A stretch of 6,672 nucleotides of DNA from JBAZOY01 sp041648505 (lineage in GTDB: Bacteria > Desulfobacterota > Syntrophia > Syntrophales > CG2-30-49-12), in assembly GCA_041648505.1 (NCBI GenBank), contig JBAZOY010000102.1:1-6672 (forward strand), in the 5' to 3' direction. The position numbers and the translations under genes are program-made. Below are positions 1-5,645 of this stretch, in pieces. The notes beneath the pieces were generated by a model that saw only the letters and a list, made by a program, of their open reading frames with translations, was not told the origin of the DNA and made no database searches. Within the stretch, counting starts at the first letter, position 1. The number at the start of each line of letters is the position of its first letter.

Positions 1-88
1 CCATCGTCCTCATCCTCGAAGGGATTCGTTAAGGTACAGAGTGACAGACGCCAGGCATTTTCTTGAATCTATCGGAGTGAAGCCATGA
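1..88 (+). CDS. hicA: HicA family toxin, C-terminal end only (5' end outside the window)
   Basis: Reading from base 2, the last 28 codons give HRPHPRRDSLRYRVTDARHF followed by LESIGVKP and a TGA stop at 86-88. The tail resembles the ends of HicA-type mRNA interferases that I recall, which have a His-Arg-Pro-His-Pro segment followed by 'DAR-FLE-GVKP'. HicA proteins are small double-stranded-RNA-binding-fold ribonucleases that cut mRNA and are held inactive by HicB. The catalytic histidine of the family lies upstream and cannot be checked here. The TGA overlaps the ATG of the next gene (ATGA at 85-88), which is typical of a translationally coupled hicA-hicB operon. The identity rests on this tail plus the convincing hicB downstream. 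Confidence 0.75.
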   Translation, partial: HRPHPRRDSLRYRVTDARHFLESIGVKP

Positions 89-420
89 ACGCCATGAAGT
101 ATAACGGATATGCTGCACGTATCGAGTATGACGCCCACGACCGGATATTTGTCGGTCATCTTGCCGGTGTACGTGACATTGTGGGGTTTCACGGGGAGTC
201 TGTTGAGGAACTTGAAACCGCATTCCACGAGGCGGTTGACAATTATCTTGCCGCTTGCGCCAAACTTGGACAACAACCCAACAAACCGGTCTCCGGCAAG
301 ATATTGCTGCGAGTGCCGCCGGAAATTCATTCCGCAGCAATAATGGTGGCCGAAAGCGAGGGCAAAAGCCTCAACCAGTGGGCCGCTCATGTTTTGGCCG
401 AGGCTGTGCACTGTAGTTGA
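85..420 (+). CDS. hicB: HicB family antitoxin
   Basis: A 111-residue protein with the two-part HicB layout. Residues 5-62 form the partly degraded RNase H-like domain that caps HicA (NGYAARIEYDAHDRIFVGH, then DIVGFHGESVEEL and FHEAVDNYLAACAKLG). Residues 70-108 form a ribbon-helix-helix DNA-binding segment (GKILLRVPPEIHSAAIMVAE, then SLNQWAAHVLAEA). The first part neutralises the toxin and the second normally represses the hicAB promoter. The ATG at 85 is preferred because GGAG at 74-77 sits seven bases upstream and the ATG overlaps the hicA stop; an in-frame ATG at 94 has no such support. Nothing looks broken. The hicAB promoter lies outside the window to the left. Family assignment is firm; target specificity is unknown. 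Confidence 0.93.
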   Translation: MNAMKYNGYAARIEYDAHDRIFVGHLAGVRDIVGFHGESVEELETAFHEAVDNYLAACAKLGQQPNKPVSGKILLRVPPEIHSAAIMVAESEGKSLNQWAAHVLAEAVHCS

Positions 421-447
421 TAGTACTGCGGCCTTGACCTTTTCTTC

Positions 448-456
448 TGATATAAT
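448..456 (+). promoter_or_regulatory. Extended -10 promoter candidate
   Basis: The bases TGATATAAT give a perfect TATAAT at 451-456 with the TGn extension at 448-450. No good -35 box lies 16-18 bases upstream, which is tolerated at extended -10 promoters. It would start a short transcript near 463 that meets the strong terminator at 524-560. It may be chance in an AT-rich spacer. Confidence 0.35.
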
Positions 457-462
457 TACTGC

Positions 463-560
463 ATTGGTGCCTGACCGAGACGAAATTGTTTCAACCTGAA
501 TTCACAATGGTTTTATGAAACCGGCGCTGTCCGCTTAAAAAAGCGGGCAGCGCTTTTTTT
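463..560 (+). ncRNA. Possible short non-coding RNA ending at the 524-560 terminator
   Basis: Between the extended -10 box and the intrinsic terminator lie about 100 bases with no credible gene (the only small frame, ATG at 515, has seven codons). The stretch can pair: GTTTCA 488-493 with TGAAAC 516-521, or GGTTT 509-513 with AAACC 518-522, next to the terminator stem. This is the outline of a small RNA, but it is equally explained as the 3' untranslated tail of hicAB. I do not recognise it as a known RNA family. Confidence 0.2.
524..560 (+). terminator. Rho-independent terminator of the hicAB strand
   Basis: GCGCTGTCCGCTT (524-536) pairs with AAGCGGGCAGCGC (541-553) over 13 pairs, one of them G-U, with an AAAA loop. 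Seven T follow at 554-560. It ends + strand transcription from hicAB (and from the candidate RNA before it). The last two T and base 561 also form the stop codon of the convergent ATPase gene. Read on the - strand the hairpin has no T-tract after it, so it is a one-way terminator. Confidence 0.9.
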
Positions 561-1866
561 ATGGCGGGAATGACGAAAGGAAAGCGGCCATGACAGGATT
601 TTTCTGTGGAGACCATAAGAACTTCCACAGAGGAACAACATGAACGGCGACGTTATTTACGGAGGTTGTGAGTTCTACGCTCTTTGTAATCAACAGGATA
701 TTTTTAACATTTGGAAATCGATTCAGAAAAAGCCTTACGCCGTCAAATCGTTTATCCTTCCAGTCAAAGGTGGCCATGTATTTGACCTCGATCGGCACAG
801 GATCAGCCACTGAACCGATGACAAAATCGACCTCTCTGTTGCTTTCTGCATAATAGCCGCAGGAAATATTATTCCTCTGCAATTCGAGGAAAACAGCATT
901 TTCCGCCCTGTTTCCTTCATCGCCGTAGCCTGTCAGCAGCGTTTTGATGCCATTGTCCCAGAGGTAAATCTTTTTCTGTGAATAAACTCTTTCGGAATAG
1001 GATGTCGTCCACTTTTCGACAGGCTTCACGAGAAAAGCCATTTCAAGATAACCGACATATTCCTTGACCGTATCAACAGATAGACCCAGGATTTTAGATA
1101 ATTTATTGAAACTGGTTCGTGATCCTGTGGAAGCGCCGATCAGCCTCAACAAGTCCTTCAGAATATAGGACTTCTTGATGGGATGAAGGCGGGCCAGGTC
1201 ACGGGCAAGAATATCCTCCAGCAGATTGGCCATGTACTCCTGAGAAGGATTCAAAACCTGCTCCGGATACCCTCCGATGCTCAGATAATCATCCGCTAGT
1301 TGTTCATATTTATAATCCTCCGAGAGGGACGGCGGTTCTCCCCTGAAGCGGATAAACTCATGAAAGCTTAATGGAAATACAGTGCTGACGATTTGCCTGC
1401 CTGTCAGTTTCCCCGCCTGTCTCGCAATCAGCGACGACGTGGAACCGGTGCAGAATATCTTGAGCGGCTCCAGGTCATAGAGGGCTTTGAGTTCCGCCTC
1501 CCATTGAGGGCTTTCCTGAACTTCATCGAGGAACAGATACAATTTTCTGTCACGGTCATGCATAAACCGCTTCCGCATGTTCCTGACGTGTTCCGATAGC
1601 GGGATACCGGACAAAACAGGGTGATCCAGGGCAAGGTAGAAGATGTCCTTCTCAGAAACGGCTGTTTGCAGAAGGGTTTTGATAAACTGTTTCAGGAGGG
1701 TGGTCTTGCCGATGCGTCTGCTGCCGATAAAGACTTCAATCTGTTTCCGCGTGAGGTAAGTCGAAATTTTTTTGAGATAGGCATCGCGACTGATGCCGGC
1801 CTCGATTTCCTTTCCTTCCCACCAGGGATTCAAAGCATAATAAATAGCGTCCATGTGGATATTCAT
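559..1866 (-). CDS. ATP-binding protein of the AAA / DUF4143 family
   Basis: A 435-residue P-loop ATPase. Visible parts: Walker A GSRRIGKTT (48-56); Walker B LYLFLDEVQ (109-117); a sensor-like strand FCTGSTSSLI (138-147); family signatures PLSFHEFIRF (165-174) and GGYPEQV (198-204). A winged-helix-like segment (about 250-282, FNKLSKILGLSVDTVKEYV) follows. The C-terminal DUF4143 region ends in a PD-(D/E)XK-like pattern, REVDFVI (D347) and PIEVKY (E360, K362). Length is normal for the family, whose role is unsettled; members are common in accessory regions, often near toxin-antitoxin genes. The start at 1866 gives the longest product; a second ATG at 1854 is equally possible, as neither has a clear ribosome-binding site. 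The last residues (AAFLSSFPP) are encoded by a 'cgtcattcccgcc' repeat end, so the tail is probably a late addition. No partner gene lies beside it. Confidence 0.88.
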   Translation of the reverse strand: MNIHMDAIYYALNPWWEGKEIEAGISRDAYLKKISTYLTRKQIEVFIGSRRIGKTTLLKQFIKTLLQTAVSEKDIFYLALDHPVLSGIPLSEHVRNMRKRFMHDRDRKLYLFLDEVQESPQWEAELKALYDLEPLKIFCTGSTSSLIARQAGKLTGRQIVSTVFPLSFHEFIRFRGEPPSLSEDYKYEQLADDYLSIGGYPEQVLNPSQEYMANLLEDILARDLARLHPIKKSYILKDLLRLIGASTGSRTSFNKLSKILGLSVDTVKEYVGYLEMAFLVKPVEKWTTSYSERVYSQKKIYLWDNGIKTLLTGYGDEGNRAENAVFLELQRNNISCGYYAESNREVDFVIGSVADPVPIEVKYMATFDWKDKRFDGVRLFLNRFPNVKNILLITKSVELTTSVNNVAVHVVPLWKFLWSPQKNPVMAAFLSSFPP

Positions 1867-1874
1867 ACATCAAA

Positions 1875-1916
1875 TCGAAACTTTCGTCAAATAGTTTCGA
1901 TTATAGTCGAAACTAT
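1875..1916 (-). promoter_or_regulatory. Promoter and operator-like palindrome of the ATPase gene
   Basis: ATAGTTTCGA (1891-1900) and TCGAAACTAT (1907-1916) form a perfect 10-base inverted repeat. Its centre carries a - strand TATAAT (1900-1905), a perfect -10 box, placing the transcript start near 1893 and giving a leader of about 27 bases before the ATG at 1866. A third half-site, TCGAAACT, lies at 1875-1882, 32 bases (three helical turns) from the copy at 1907. The -35 region is poor. This looks like a regulated promoter whose repressor would cover the -10 box; the winged-helix part of the ATPase itself is one candidate binder (inference). Confidence 0.55.
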
Positions 1917-2020
1917 GATAAATCAGACCGTTCGATTTGGCTTCCAGCAATATCTTTAGCGTGCTCCAGACTTTCAGGCCGGCCCGCCGGTCTTGGTCTT
2001 TTCGTGGATGGGGAGGTGTG

Positions 2021-2050
2021 GTGGCCCAGGGACAGAGCCCCTATTTTTAA
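2021..2050. repeat. Dispersed 'aaataggggctctgtccctgggcc' type repeat fragment
   Basis: The stretch, read on the - strand, begins TTAAAAATAGGGGCTCTGTC and goes on to CCTGGGCCAC, with a small internal palindrome (AGGG...CCCT). I recall similar 'gggg-ctgtccct' strings as dispersed sequences near transposase genes in several proteobacteria. No transposase is present here. The match is from memory and the piece may be debris. Confidence 0.3.
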
Positions 2051-2119
2051 GTGCTGCGGACGGAGTCATGTGTGAGCTAAAAAAAACACCATGACCTATT
2101 CCCCATGACCCGGGTTTTT

Positions 2120-2218
2120 GATGTTCTCGTAAAAAGCCGTCATTCCCGCGTAGGCGGAAATCCAGAGAGCATGGAGCTAATTGAAATAATCCGTCGCGGC
2201 GGATTTTCACGGAATGAC
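2120..2218. repeat. Degenerate palindromic intergenic repeat (gtcattcccgcg...ggaatgac)
   Basis: The left part reads GATGTTCTCGTAAAAAGCCG, then TCATTCCCGCGTAGGCGGAA. The right part ends in GGAATGAC (2211-2218), the exact complement of GTCATTCC (2139-2146). The left arm is itself a near-palindrome (TTCCCGC gta/gg GCGGAAA), and an inner stem AATCCG/CGGATT lies at 2188-2205. This is the pattern of the miniature palindromic repeats scattered between genes in many Desulfobacterota and other proteobacteria. The arms have diverged, so it is probably old and inactive. It lies just past the abiEii stop codon and its stems may act as a weak terminator. Confidence 0.6.
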
Positions 2219-2241
2219 AGCATAGGGGGTTTTCAGACTTT

Positions 2242-3000
2242 TTACTGGGTTATCAGTTTTTGGAGGATGTTTTTTTTAAGGTCGATGATGGTCTGACGGT
2301 AATGCATCGGTAAAAATCTCGCCAGATCGTTATACAGGTCTTTTTCCTTTGCAGCGACGATTATTTCCGTCAAGTCTTCCTGCCGGTAGTCCTTCCCGTA
2401 CCATTTCATTTTTTCGCGGATGTAATCCTCTCTTAGGGGAATGCCCTTCGACAGCAGATACCAGAAGTCGAAATAATCTCGGCCTTTGCTGCGCGTCAGG
2501 ATTGCCCTTGTTTTCTCAGCCAGAAGTTCTTCCGCATCGAGATGAACGACCAACGGATAGCTGACCAGCGGAAAGGGAGTTTCAATGAGAGAAACGGCTC
2601 TGGTGAGGGCTTTCTCCCGCTGCGAAAATTCCAGACGGATCGTTAAAGGACGCGATCCTTTGTATGCAAACTTCAGTTGGCCGTTGAATGAGTCGTGCTT
2701 GATCGTGAATTTTCCCTGCTCAAGAGAGGCCATTTCGGTTTTGAGATCGCGGGACGCAGCTTCTACCATCTGCCGGAGCTGATCCGAGCTTTGCAGGGTG
2801 CTGAAATCCAGGTCTTCGGAAAAACGGAAAGAACCACAGTGAAAGTGGATGGCCGTCCCGCCCTTGAAAAAGACATGCCGACTTTCCTTCAAGGCATAAA
2901 ATGAGCGGAGAAACAGCAATTGCACATACTCCCTCATGATCGAGGCCTCATCTATCTTGAAATGCCTTGCCAGTTCGCCGATTTGTTCCGTTGTCATCAT
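2242..3000 (-). CDS. abiEii: Nucleotidyltransferase toxin, AbiEii/AbiGii family
   Basis: A 252-residue protein with the minimal nucleotidyltransferase core of AbiEii toxins. FKGGTAIHFH (45-54) is the glycine-rich motif; RFSEDLDF (59-66) supplies the metal-binding D63 and D65. The conserved downstream block EELLAEKTRAILTR (157-170), followed by KGRDYFDFWYLL (172-183), contains K163 and an RDxxD-like motif (R174, D175, D178). All expected catalytic residues are present. In the AbiE system this protein is the toxin, restrained by AbiEi, and causes abortive infection by phage; related MenA-type enzymes add nucleotides to tRNA, but the target here cannot be read from sequence. Its ATG overlaps the abiEi stop (ATGA at 2997-3000), so the two are coupled. 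A second ATG follows directly at 2997. The downstream side runs into a degenerate repeat. Confidence 0.9.
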   Translation of the reverse strand: MMTTEQIGELARHFKIDEASIMREYVQLLFLRSFYALKESRHVFFKGGTAIHFHCGSFRFSEDLDFSTLQSSDQLRQMVEAASRDLKTEMASLEQGKFTIKHDSFNGQLKFAYKGSRPLTIRLEFSQREKALTRAVSLIETPFPLVSYPLVVHLDAEELLAEKTRAILTRSKGRDYFDFWYLLSKGIPLREDYIREKMKWYGKDYRQEDLTEIIVAAKEKDLYNDLARFLPMHYRQTIIDLKKNILQKLITQ

Positions 3001-3578
3001 ATTCCGATTTCCTTTAATTTATTAAGAAAAGGCAGGTAGTCGATTCTTTGACACATTTTATGAAAATCTCTTTTGTTGACGGGGGAATAATCCAACTCCT
3101 CGAATTCTATTCTCCGCAACCCCTTGGAGGCGATATAGATCATATCCAGAAGTGCTTTTTCCGGCGAAGCGATAACCGTCTGCCCCTCACGTCTGAAACC
3201 CCAGTATAATTTATGACTTATCTGGACATACTCAAATTCTTTTTCATCGATGAGCAGCTTCTTTGATTTTTTGGGATTGACGGAAGTAACGGAATAAGGA
3301 AATTGCGGGAGTACGCCATAGTAATTCAAGGCCGACTCCAGGGAAATGTACGAAGGCGTATATATGGCGTTGGCAATTTCAAAACTATCAGGGGGATTGA
3401 ATGCAGAGAGATAAACACCTTTTTTAAGCCGCAGCAAAAACTTCTCGGCAACCAGTTTTTCCGCTATTTTATAAGACGTATTATCTTTTTCAATATCCAG
3501 CAATTTCCTGAGATCGGACAAAGAAACGATCTTCACGCCGGACTTCCTGATGATTTTAATGATATCCACGATGCGCAT
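2997..3578 (-). CDS. abiEi: AbiEi family antitoxin / autorepressor
   Basis: A 193-residue protein of the AbiEi family. The N-terminal winged helix covers roughly residues 1-60 (MRIVDIIKIIRKSGVKIVSL, then IAEKLVAEKFLLRLKKGVYL). The C-terminal domain has the family blocks PSYISLESALNYYGVLPQ (76-92) and SVTSV (96-100), then WGF and IASPEKALLDMIY (136-148). AbiEi opposes AbiEii and represses its own promoter by binding inverted repeats. The ATG at 3578 is chosen because AGGA lies 10 bases upstream and because the promoter at 3600-3627 predicts a transcript starting near 3593. Longer in-frame starts (GTG at 3596, ATG at 3587) would lie at or before the transcript start, or have the AGGA too close. 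It is first in a two-gene operon with abiEii. Confidence 0.88.
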   Translation of the reverse strand: MRIVDIIKIIRKSGVKIVSLSDLRKLLDIEKDNTSYKIAEKLVAEKFLLRLKKGVYLSAFNPPDSFEIANAIYTPSYISLESALNYYGVLPQFPYSVTSVNPKKSKKLLIDEKEFEYVQISHKLYWGFRREGQTVIASPEKALLDMIYIASKGLRRIEFEELDYSPVNKRDFHKMCQRIDYLPFLNKLKEIGI

Positions 3579-3579
3579 A

Positions 3580-3627
3580 GTTCTCATTTCCTGCACGATA
3601 ATATACAGTATCTGAGAACGTTGTCAA
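3580..3627 (-). promoter_or_regulatory. abiE promoter with flanking inverted-repeat operator
   Basis: On the - strand, a perfect TTGACA (3622-3627) is followed after 16 bases by TATATT (3600-3605, five of six to consensus). An inverted repeat straddles the -10 box and start: TGAGAAC at 3613-3619 and GTTCTCA at 3580-3586 on the + strand, 33 bases centre to centre (about three turns). AbiEi proteins are known to repress by binding inverted repeats in their promoter, so these are likely AbiEi sites. Confidence 0.7.
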
Positions 3628-3712
3628 GGAAATAGGTGTCATACCTTTGTGGTCATAATACCCGGGCAGGAATGGGAGACATCCATCAAAATATAAGTTA
3701 ACGGGTGGGGAT

Positions 3713-3751
3713 GACGGCGCTTAAGCAGGTAAACTGGATATATAAGCCGTC
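3713..3751. repeat. Bulged inverted repeat in the abiE-hipA spacer
   Basis: GACGGC (3713-3718) and GCCGTC (3746-3751) are exact complements. The pairing extends by TTA/TAA if a two-base GC bulge is allowed. The loop is about 20 bases and AT-rich. Function unknown; it may be part of the same repeat cluster that follows. Confidence 0.35.
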
Positions 3752-3779
3752 GTTCAAAAATAACCGTAACATTGAAATA

Positions 3780-3829
3780 CCGTGACCGGCATAAGGAGCC
3801 GTAAGCCGTGACAGGCATAAGGAGCCATA
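3780..3829. repeat. Two tandem copies of a 24-base repeat
   Basis: CCGTGACCGGCATAAGGAGC followed by CGTA (3780-3803) recurs at 3806-3829 with two differences in 24 bases (period 26). Each copy ends in GGAGCC, the complement of the GGCTCC that ends each unit of the hairpin repeat directly downstream, so the two repeat types can pair with each other. Confidence 0.75.
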
Positions 3830-3915
3830 ACAAAATGGTCAGAAATGGAATTGTTATTTTGTAACGGCTCCTAACGAAATGGTCAGAAATGTAATAGTTA
3901 TTTCGTAACGGCTCC
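3828..3915. repeat. Two tandem 44-base hairpin repeats with a compensatory change
   Basis: The units are 3828-3871 and 3872-3915, identical at 40 of 44 positions. Each holds an inner inverted repeat: ACAAAAT/ATTTTGT (3830-3836 with 3856-3862) in the first, ACGAAAT/ATTTCGT (3874-3880 with 3900-3906) in the second. Two of the four differences are partners in the stem (A3832-T3860 becomes G3876-C3904), so pairing is kept. The first hairpin extends outward to GGAGCC (3821-3826) against GGCTCC (3866-3871), 14 of 16 positions paired. The loops share GGTCAGAAATG. I do not recognise the family; it could be a REP-like mobile palindrome, a protein-binding site, or part of an RNA. Confidence 0.75.
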
Positions 3916-4098
3916 TAAGAGCAAGGTGAAGCTGAACGTGAAATTTATCGGGGCGGTCGGCGGCGGTTTCCCCGCTGCGAGAGATGATGATGTATGCCCG
4001 GTATGACGACTCTTGCTACCAGTGCCATGAGCGAAACGTTGCCGACATCTTCAGAAAATGTCAAGAATTAAGAATACTGTTCCCAGAATTCCTCTATT
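3916..4098. other. Spacer downstream of hipA with a possible gene remnant
   Basis: No intact gene is visible. AAGGTG at 3923-3928 lies nine bases before a GTG at 3938 that opens the short reading VKFIGAVGGGFPAA, stopping within 25 codons. The first residues resemble the start of some metallo-beta-lactamase-fold proteins, but the likeness is too short to name a gene. The part next to hipA (about 4060-4098) is AT-rich, with AGAATA/TATTCT pairing but no clear terminator for hipBA. Confidence 0.25.
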
Positions 4099-5301
4099 CT
4101 ATTTTTGGAGAGTTTCCAGGCCCTTTTCCCATTCCGTCTCCATTCTGGCGGCAGTGTCGCAGAAGGCCGGGTGTTCGTCGGCGTAACGCCTGACATCTCC
4201 CCGGGTCTCCATCACGGCGACCGTCACGGCATCAAAGATCCACCCGATCTTTCTTTGAGACAGTCCGCAGTGCGAAACTCCGAAGGCGCGCAACGCCGCT
4301 CCGCTCCACCACTTCTTTGATCCGCCGAGGGAAAGAGCCGGAATGTCCCGGGGGATGTAAGCCGTTGTCGTTACGACGTCGTAGATCGGCGCCAGCCGGA
4401 TATCGTTGCCCATCGGATCATCGTAAATGATGCCGTAGTTTTTCAGGTGCCCATCCCCGTTTCTGAGCGCGACGGAAAGAAGGAGGGATTGGAAAAAGAT
4501 TTTCCTGGCCACCCCCCGGTGCTGCGGGGAAACGTAGCTGTTGATGGATTTGACGACCCGTTCGCAGGTGCTGTCGTATTTGCCGTCCGCACCTGTTCCC
4601 TGCAGGACGCACATGTCTTCGAAGCCCAGATTCCTGCCCTCTTCGGTTAAGTCGAACCGCTTCATGACAAAAAGACGTCCGTCTTCGGAAAGGTAAAATT
4701 CCGGCGTGGGCAGCCCGGATCGCTTGACCGCGGTCATGCAGAAGTATTCGTTGGCCGCAAGATACGGATAGTCGCCGCCCCAGGATTTGACGATATACGA
4801 CGACGACCTGAGCGTTGCCCGCTCGCGGGCGTCGATCATCACCTTGGGCTGTACGCCGGAGATGCCGGATTGCAGAAGATAGCGGCCCATGAGGTCGTGG
4901 AACAGTTCTTCCGTGTCCGGGTATTTCAGGATGTCGTCCAGCGCTTCGGGCGTCGCGGCGGGTTGAGGCGGTTTTTGGTCGGCGGACGTGAAACGGTTGC
5001 GACCGGTCTGATAACCTCCCAGGATTTGCAGGAGCGACAGATCGTCCGTTCTGGCAATCTTGGCGATGGCCTGACGGATGGCGATGAGCATGGCGCCCTC
5101 CGGGAGGTTCATCTGAAAAATCGGATGCAGCGCCCGGTCTGTCCAACTTTGCAGGCGTACGGGCATGGTCAGGGAAACGGCCGGGGAGGCGGCGAGATCC
5201 GGGTGATAGGCGAAGACGTAGGGATCGGGGCCCTCGAGGTTTCCTGCGGGGGTGTTTTCGATCCAGACCCTGAGCTTGTATGGGGGGGGCGGCTTTTGCA
5301 T
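4099..5301 (-). CDS. hipA: HipA family serine/threonine kinase toxin
   Basis: A 400-residue full-length HipA-type kinase (E. coli HipA has 440). The N-terminal subdomain (about 8-100) contains LRVWIENTPAGNL and LTMPV...FQMNLPEG. The kinase core follows: SGVQPK (148-153), corresponding to the flexible loop with the autophosphorylated serine; YIVK (169-172), the ATP-binding lysine strand; LFVMKRFDL (210-218); the catalytic loop NGDGHLKN (281-288, D283 matching D309 of E. coli HipA); and the metal-binding APIYDV (D308). All key residues are kept, so an active kinase is expected. E. coli HipA phosphorylates glutamyl-tRNA synthetase and drives persistence; the target here is not known. The ATG lies one base after the hipB stop, and the GGAAGGG inside the hipB end can serve as its ribosome-binding site. 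GC content is clearly higher than in the abiE genes. Confidence 0.93.
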   Translation of the reverse strand: MQKPPPPYKLRVWIENTPAGNLEGPDPYVFAYHPDLAASPAVSLTMPVRLQSWTDRALHPIFQMNLPEGAMLIAIRQAIAKIARTDDLSLLQILGGYQTGRNRFTSADQKPPQPAATPEALDDILKYPDTEELFHDLMGRYLLQSGISGVQPKVMIDARERATLRSSSYIVKSWGGDYPYLAANEYFCMTAVKRSGLPTPEFYLSEDGRLFVMKRFDLTEEGRNLGFEDMCVLQGTGADGKYDSTCERVVKSINSYVSPQHRGVARKIFFQSLLLSVALRNGDGHLKNYGIIYDDPMGNDIRLAPIYDVVTTTAYIPRDIPALSLGGSKKWWSGAALRAFGVSHCGLSQRKIGWIFDAVTVAVMETRGDVRRYADEHPAFCDTAARMETEWEKGLETLQK

Positions 5302-5302
5302 T

Positions 5303-5548
5303 TCAGCGTTTCCCTTCCTGCCGCAATTCTTCCAGCGTCGGCGGAGCGCCCTGGGGCCGTGTGGTCAACTCAAGCCCGAGATAATCGAGCACCCTGATGA
5401 TTTTTCGGATGCCGATATCCGTGACAGACCCGTTTTCGATCTGGCTCAACGTGGAACGTCCAATTCCGGTTGCGTTTGCCAGCGCGGATTGTGTCATCTT
5501 TTGTCGCCTTCTCGCTTCCCGGATGGCGCTGCCGAGGAAAAAGAGCAT
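5303..5548 (-). CDS. hipB: HipB-like antitoxin, XRE-type helix-turn-helix
   Basis: An 81-residue protein made almost entirely of one Cro/C1-type helix-turn-helix domain. GSAIREARRRQKMTQSALAN (6-25) followed by ATGIGRSTLSQIENG (26-40) is the classic scaffold with the Gln-x-x-Leu-Ala-like and Ser-x-Ile-Glu-Asn-Gly signatures; residues 42-62 (VTDIGIRKIIRVLDYLGLEL) complete it. The tail PTLEELRQEGKR is charged. It should dimerise, bind operators in its own promoter and hold HipA inactive. The ATG at 5548 has GAGG ten bases upstream; the nearer AGGA abuts the ATG and is too close to be ideal. It is the first gene of the hipBA operon and its stop is one base from hipA, so expression is coupled. Confidence 0.9.
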   Translation of the reverse strand: MLFFLGSAIREARRRQKMTQSALANATGIGRSTLSQIENGSVTDIGIRKIIRVLDYLGLELTTRPQGAPPTLEELRQEGKR

Positions 5549-5579
5549 TCCTTTCTGACCTCACTGTTTCATATATTAA

Positions 5580-5607
5580 ACATTAGTGATGTTCGTACTC
5601 ATAATGT
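5580..5607. promoter_or_regulatory. Candidate HipB operator over the hipBA -10 box
   Basis: ACATTA (5580-5585) and TAATGT (5602-5607) are exact inverted repeats, 22 bases centre to centre, which is two helical turns. The second arm coincides with the proposed hipBA -10 box. The spacing and placement fit a dimeric repressor, but six-base arms in an AT-rich spacer can occur by chance. Confidence 0.35.
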
Positions 5608-5629
5608 CTCATATGCAAAACAAAGTCAA
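5601..5629 (-). promoter_or_regulatory. hipBA promoter
   Basis: On the - strand, TTGACT (5624-5629) and CATTAT (5601-5606) are separated by 17 bases. That gives five and four matches to the -35 and -10 consensus and a start near 5594, about 46 bases before the hipB ATG. Confidence 0.5.
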
Positions 5630-5645
5630 CCAAAAAAAAGGTTGA
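5626..5645. repeat. Inverted repeat with A8 centre spanning both divergent -35 boxes
   Basis: TCAACC (5626-5631), eight A, then GGTTGA (5640-5645). One arm overlaps the hipBA -35 box and the other the vapB -35 box, so the two promoters are near mirror images about a rigid A-tract. Part of the symmetry follows simply from both -35 boxes starting TTGA. Confidence 0.6.

Noticed and set aside
524..553. Terminator for the ATPase gene on the - strand
   Set aside because: The hairpin is symmetric but on that strand is followed by CGGTTTCATAAAACC, with no T-tract.
1974..2210. Open frame of 78 codons on the - strand (contains LDFRLRGNDGF)
   Set aside because: The sequence is the translation of the dispersed 'cgtcattcccgc' and 'ggggctctgtccct' repeats; there is no ribosome-binding site or protein-like pattern.
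3639..3833. Open frame of 64 codons on the - strand in the repeat region
   Set aside because: It runs through the tandem repeats, has no ribosome-binding site and no recognisable domain.
3828..3915. Integron attC sites or a CRISPR array
   Set aside because: There are only two units, directly abutting with no unique spacers, and the RYYYAAC/GTTRRRY attC core sites are not present in the right places; no integrase gene is seen.
4418..5146. Long open frame of 242 codons on the - strand inside hipA
   Set aside because: It is a shifted frame of the GC-rich hipA gene, rich in Arg/Pro/Gly with no domain; hipA in the other frame has all kinase motifs.
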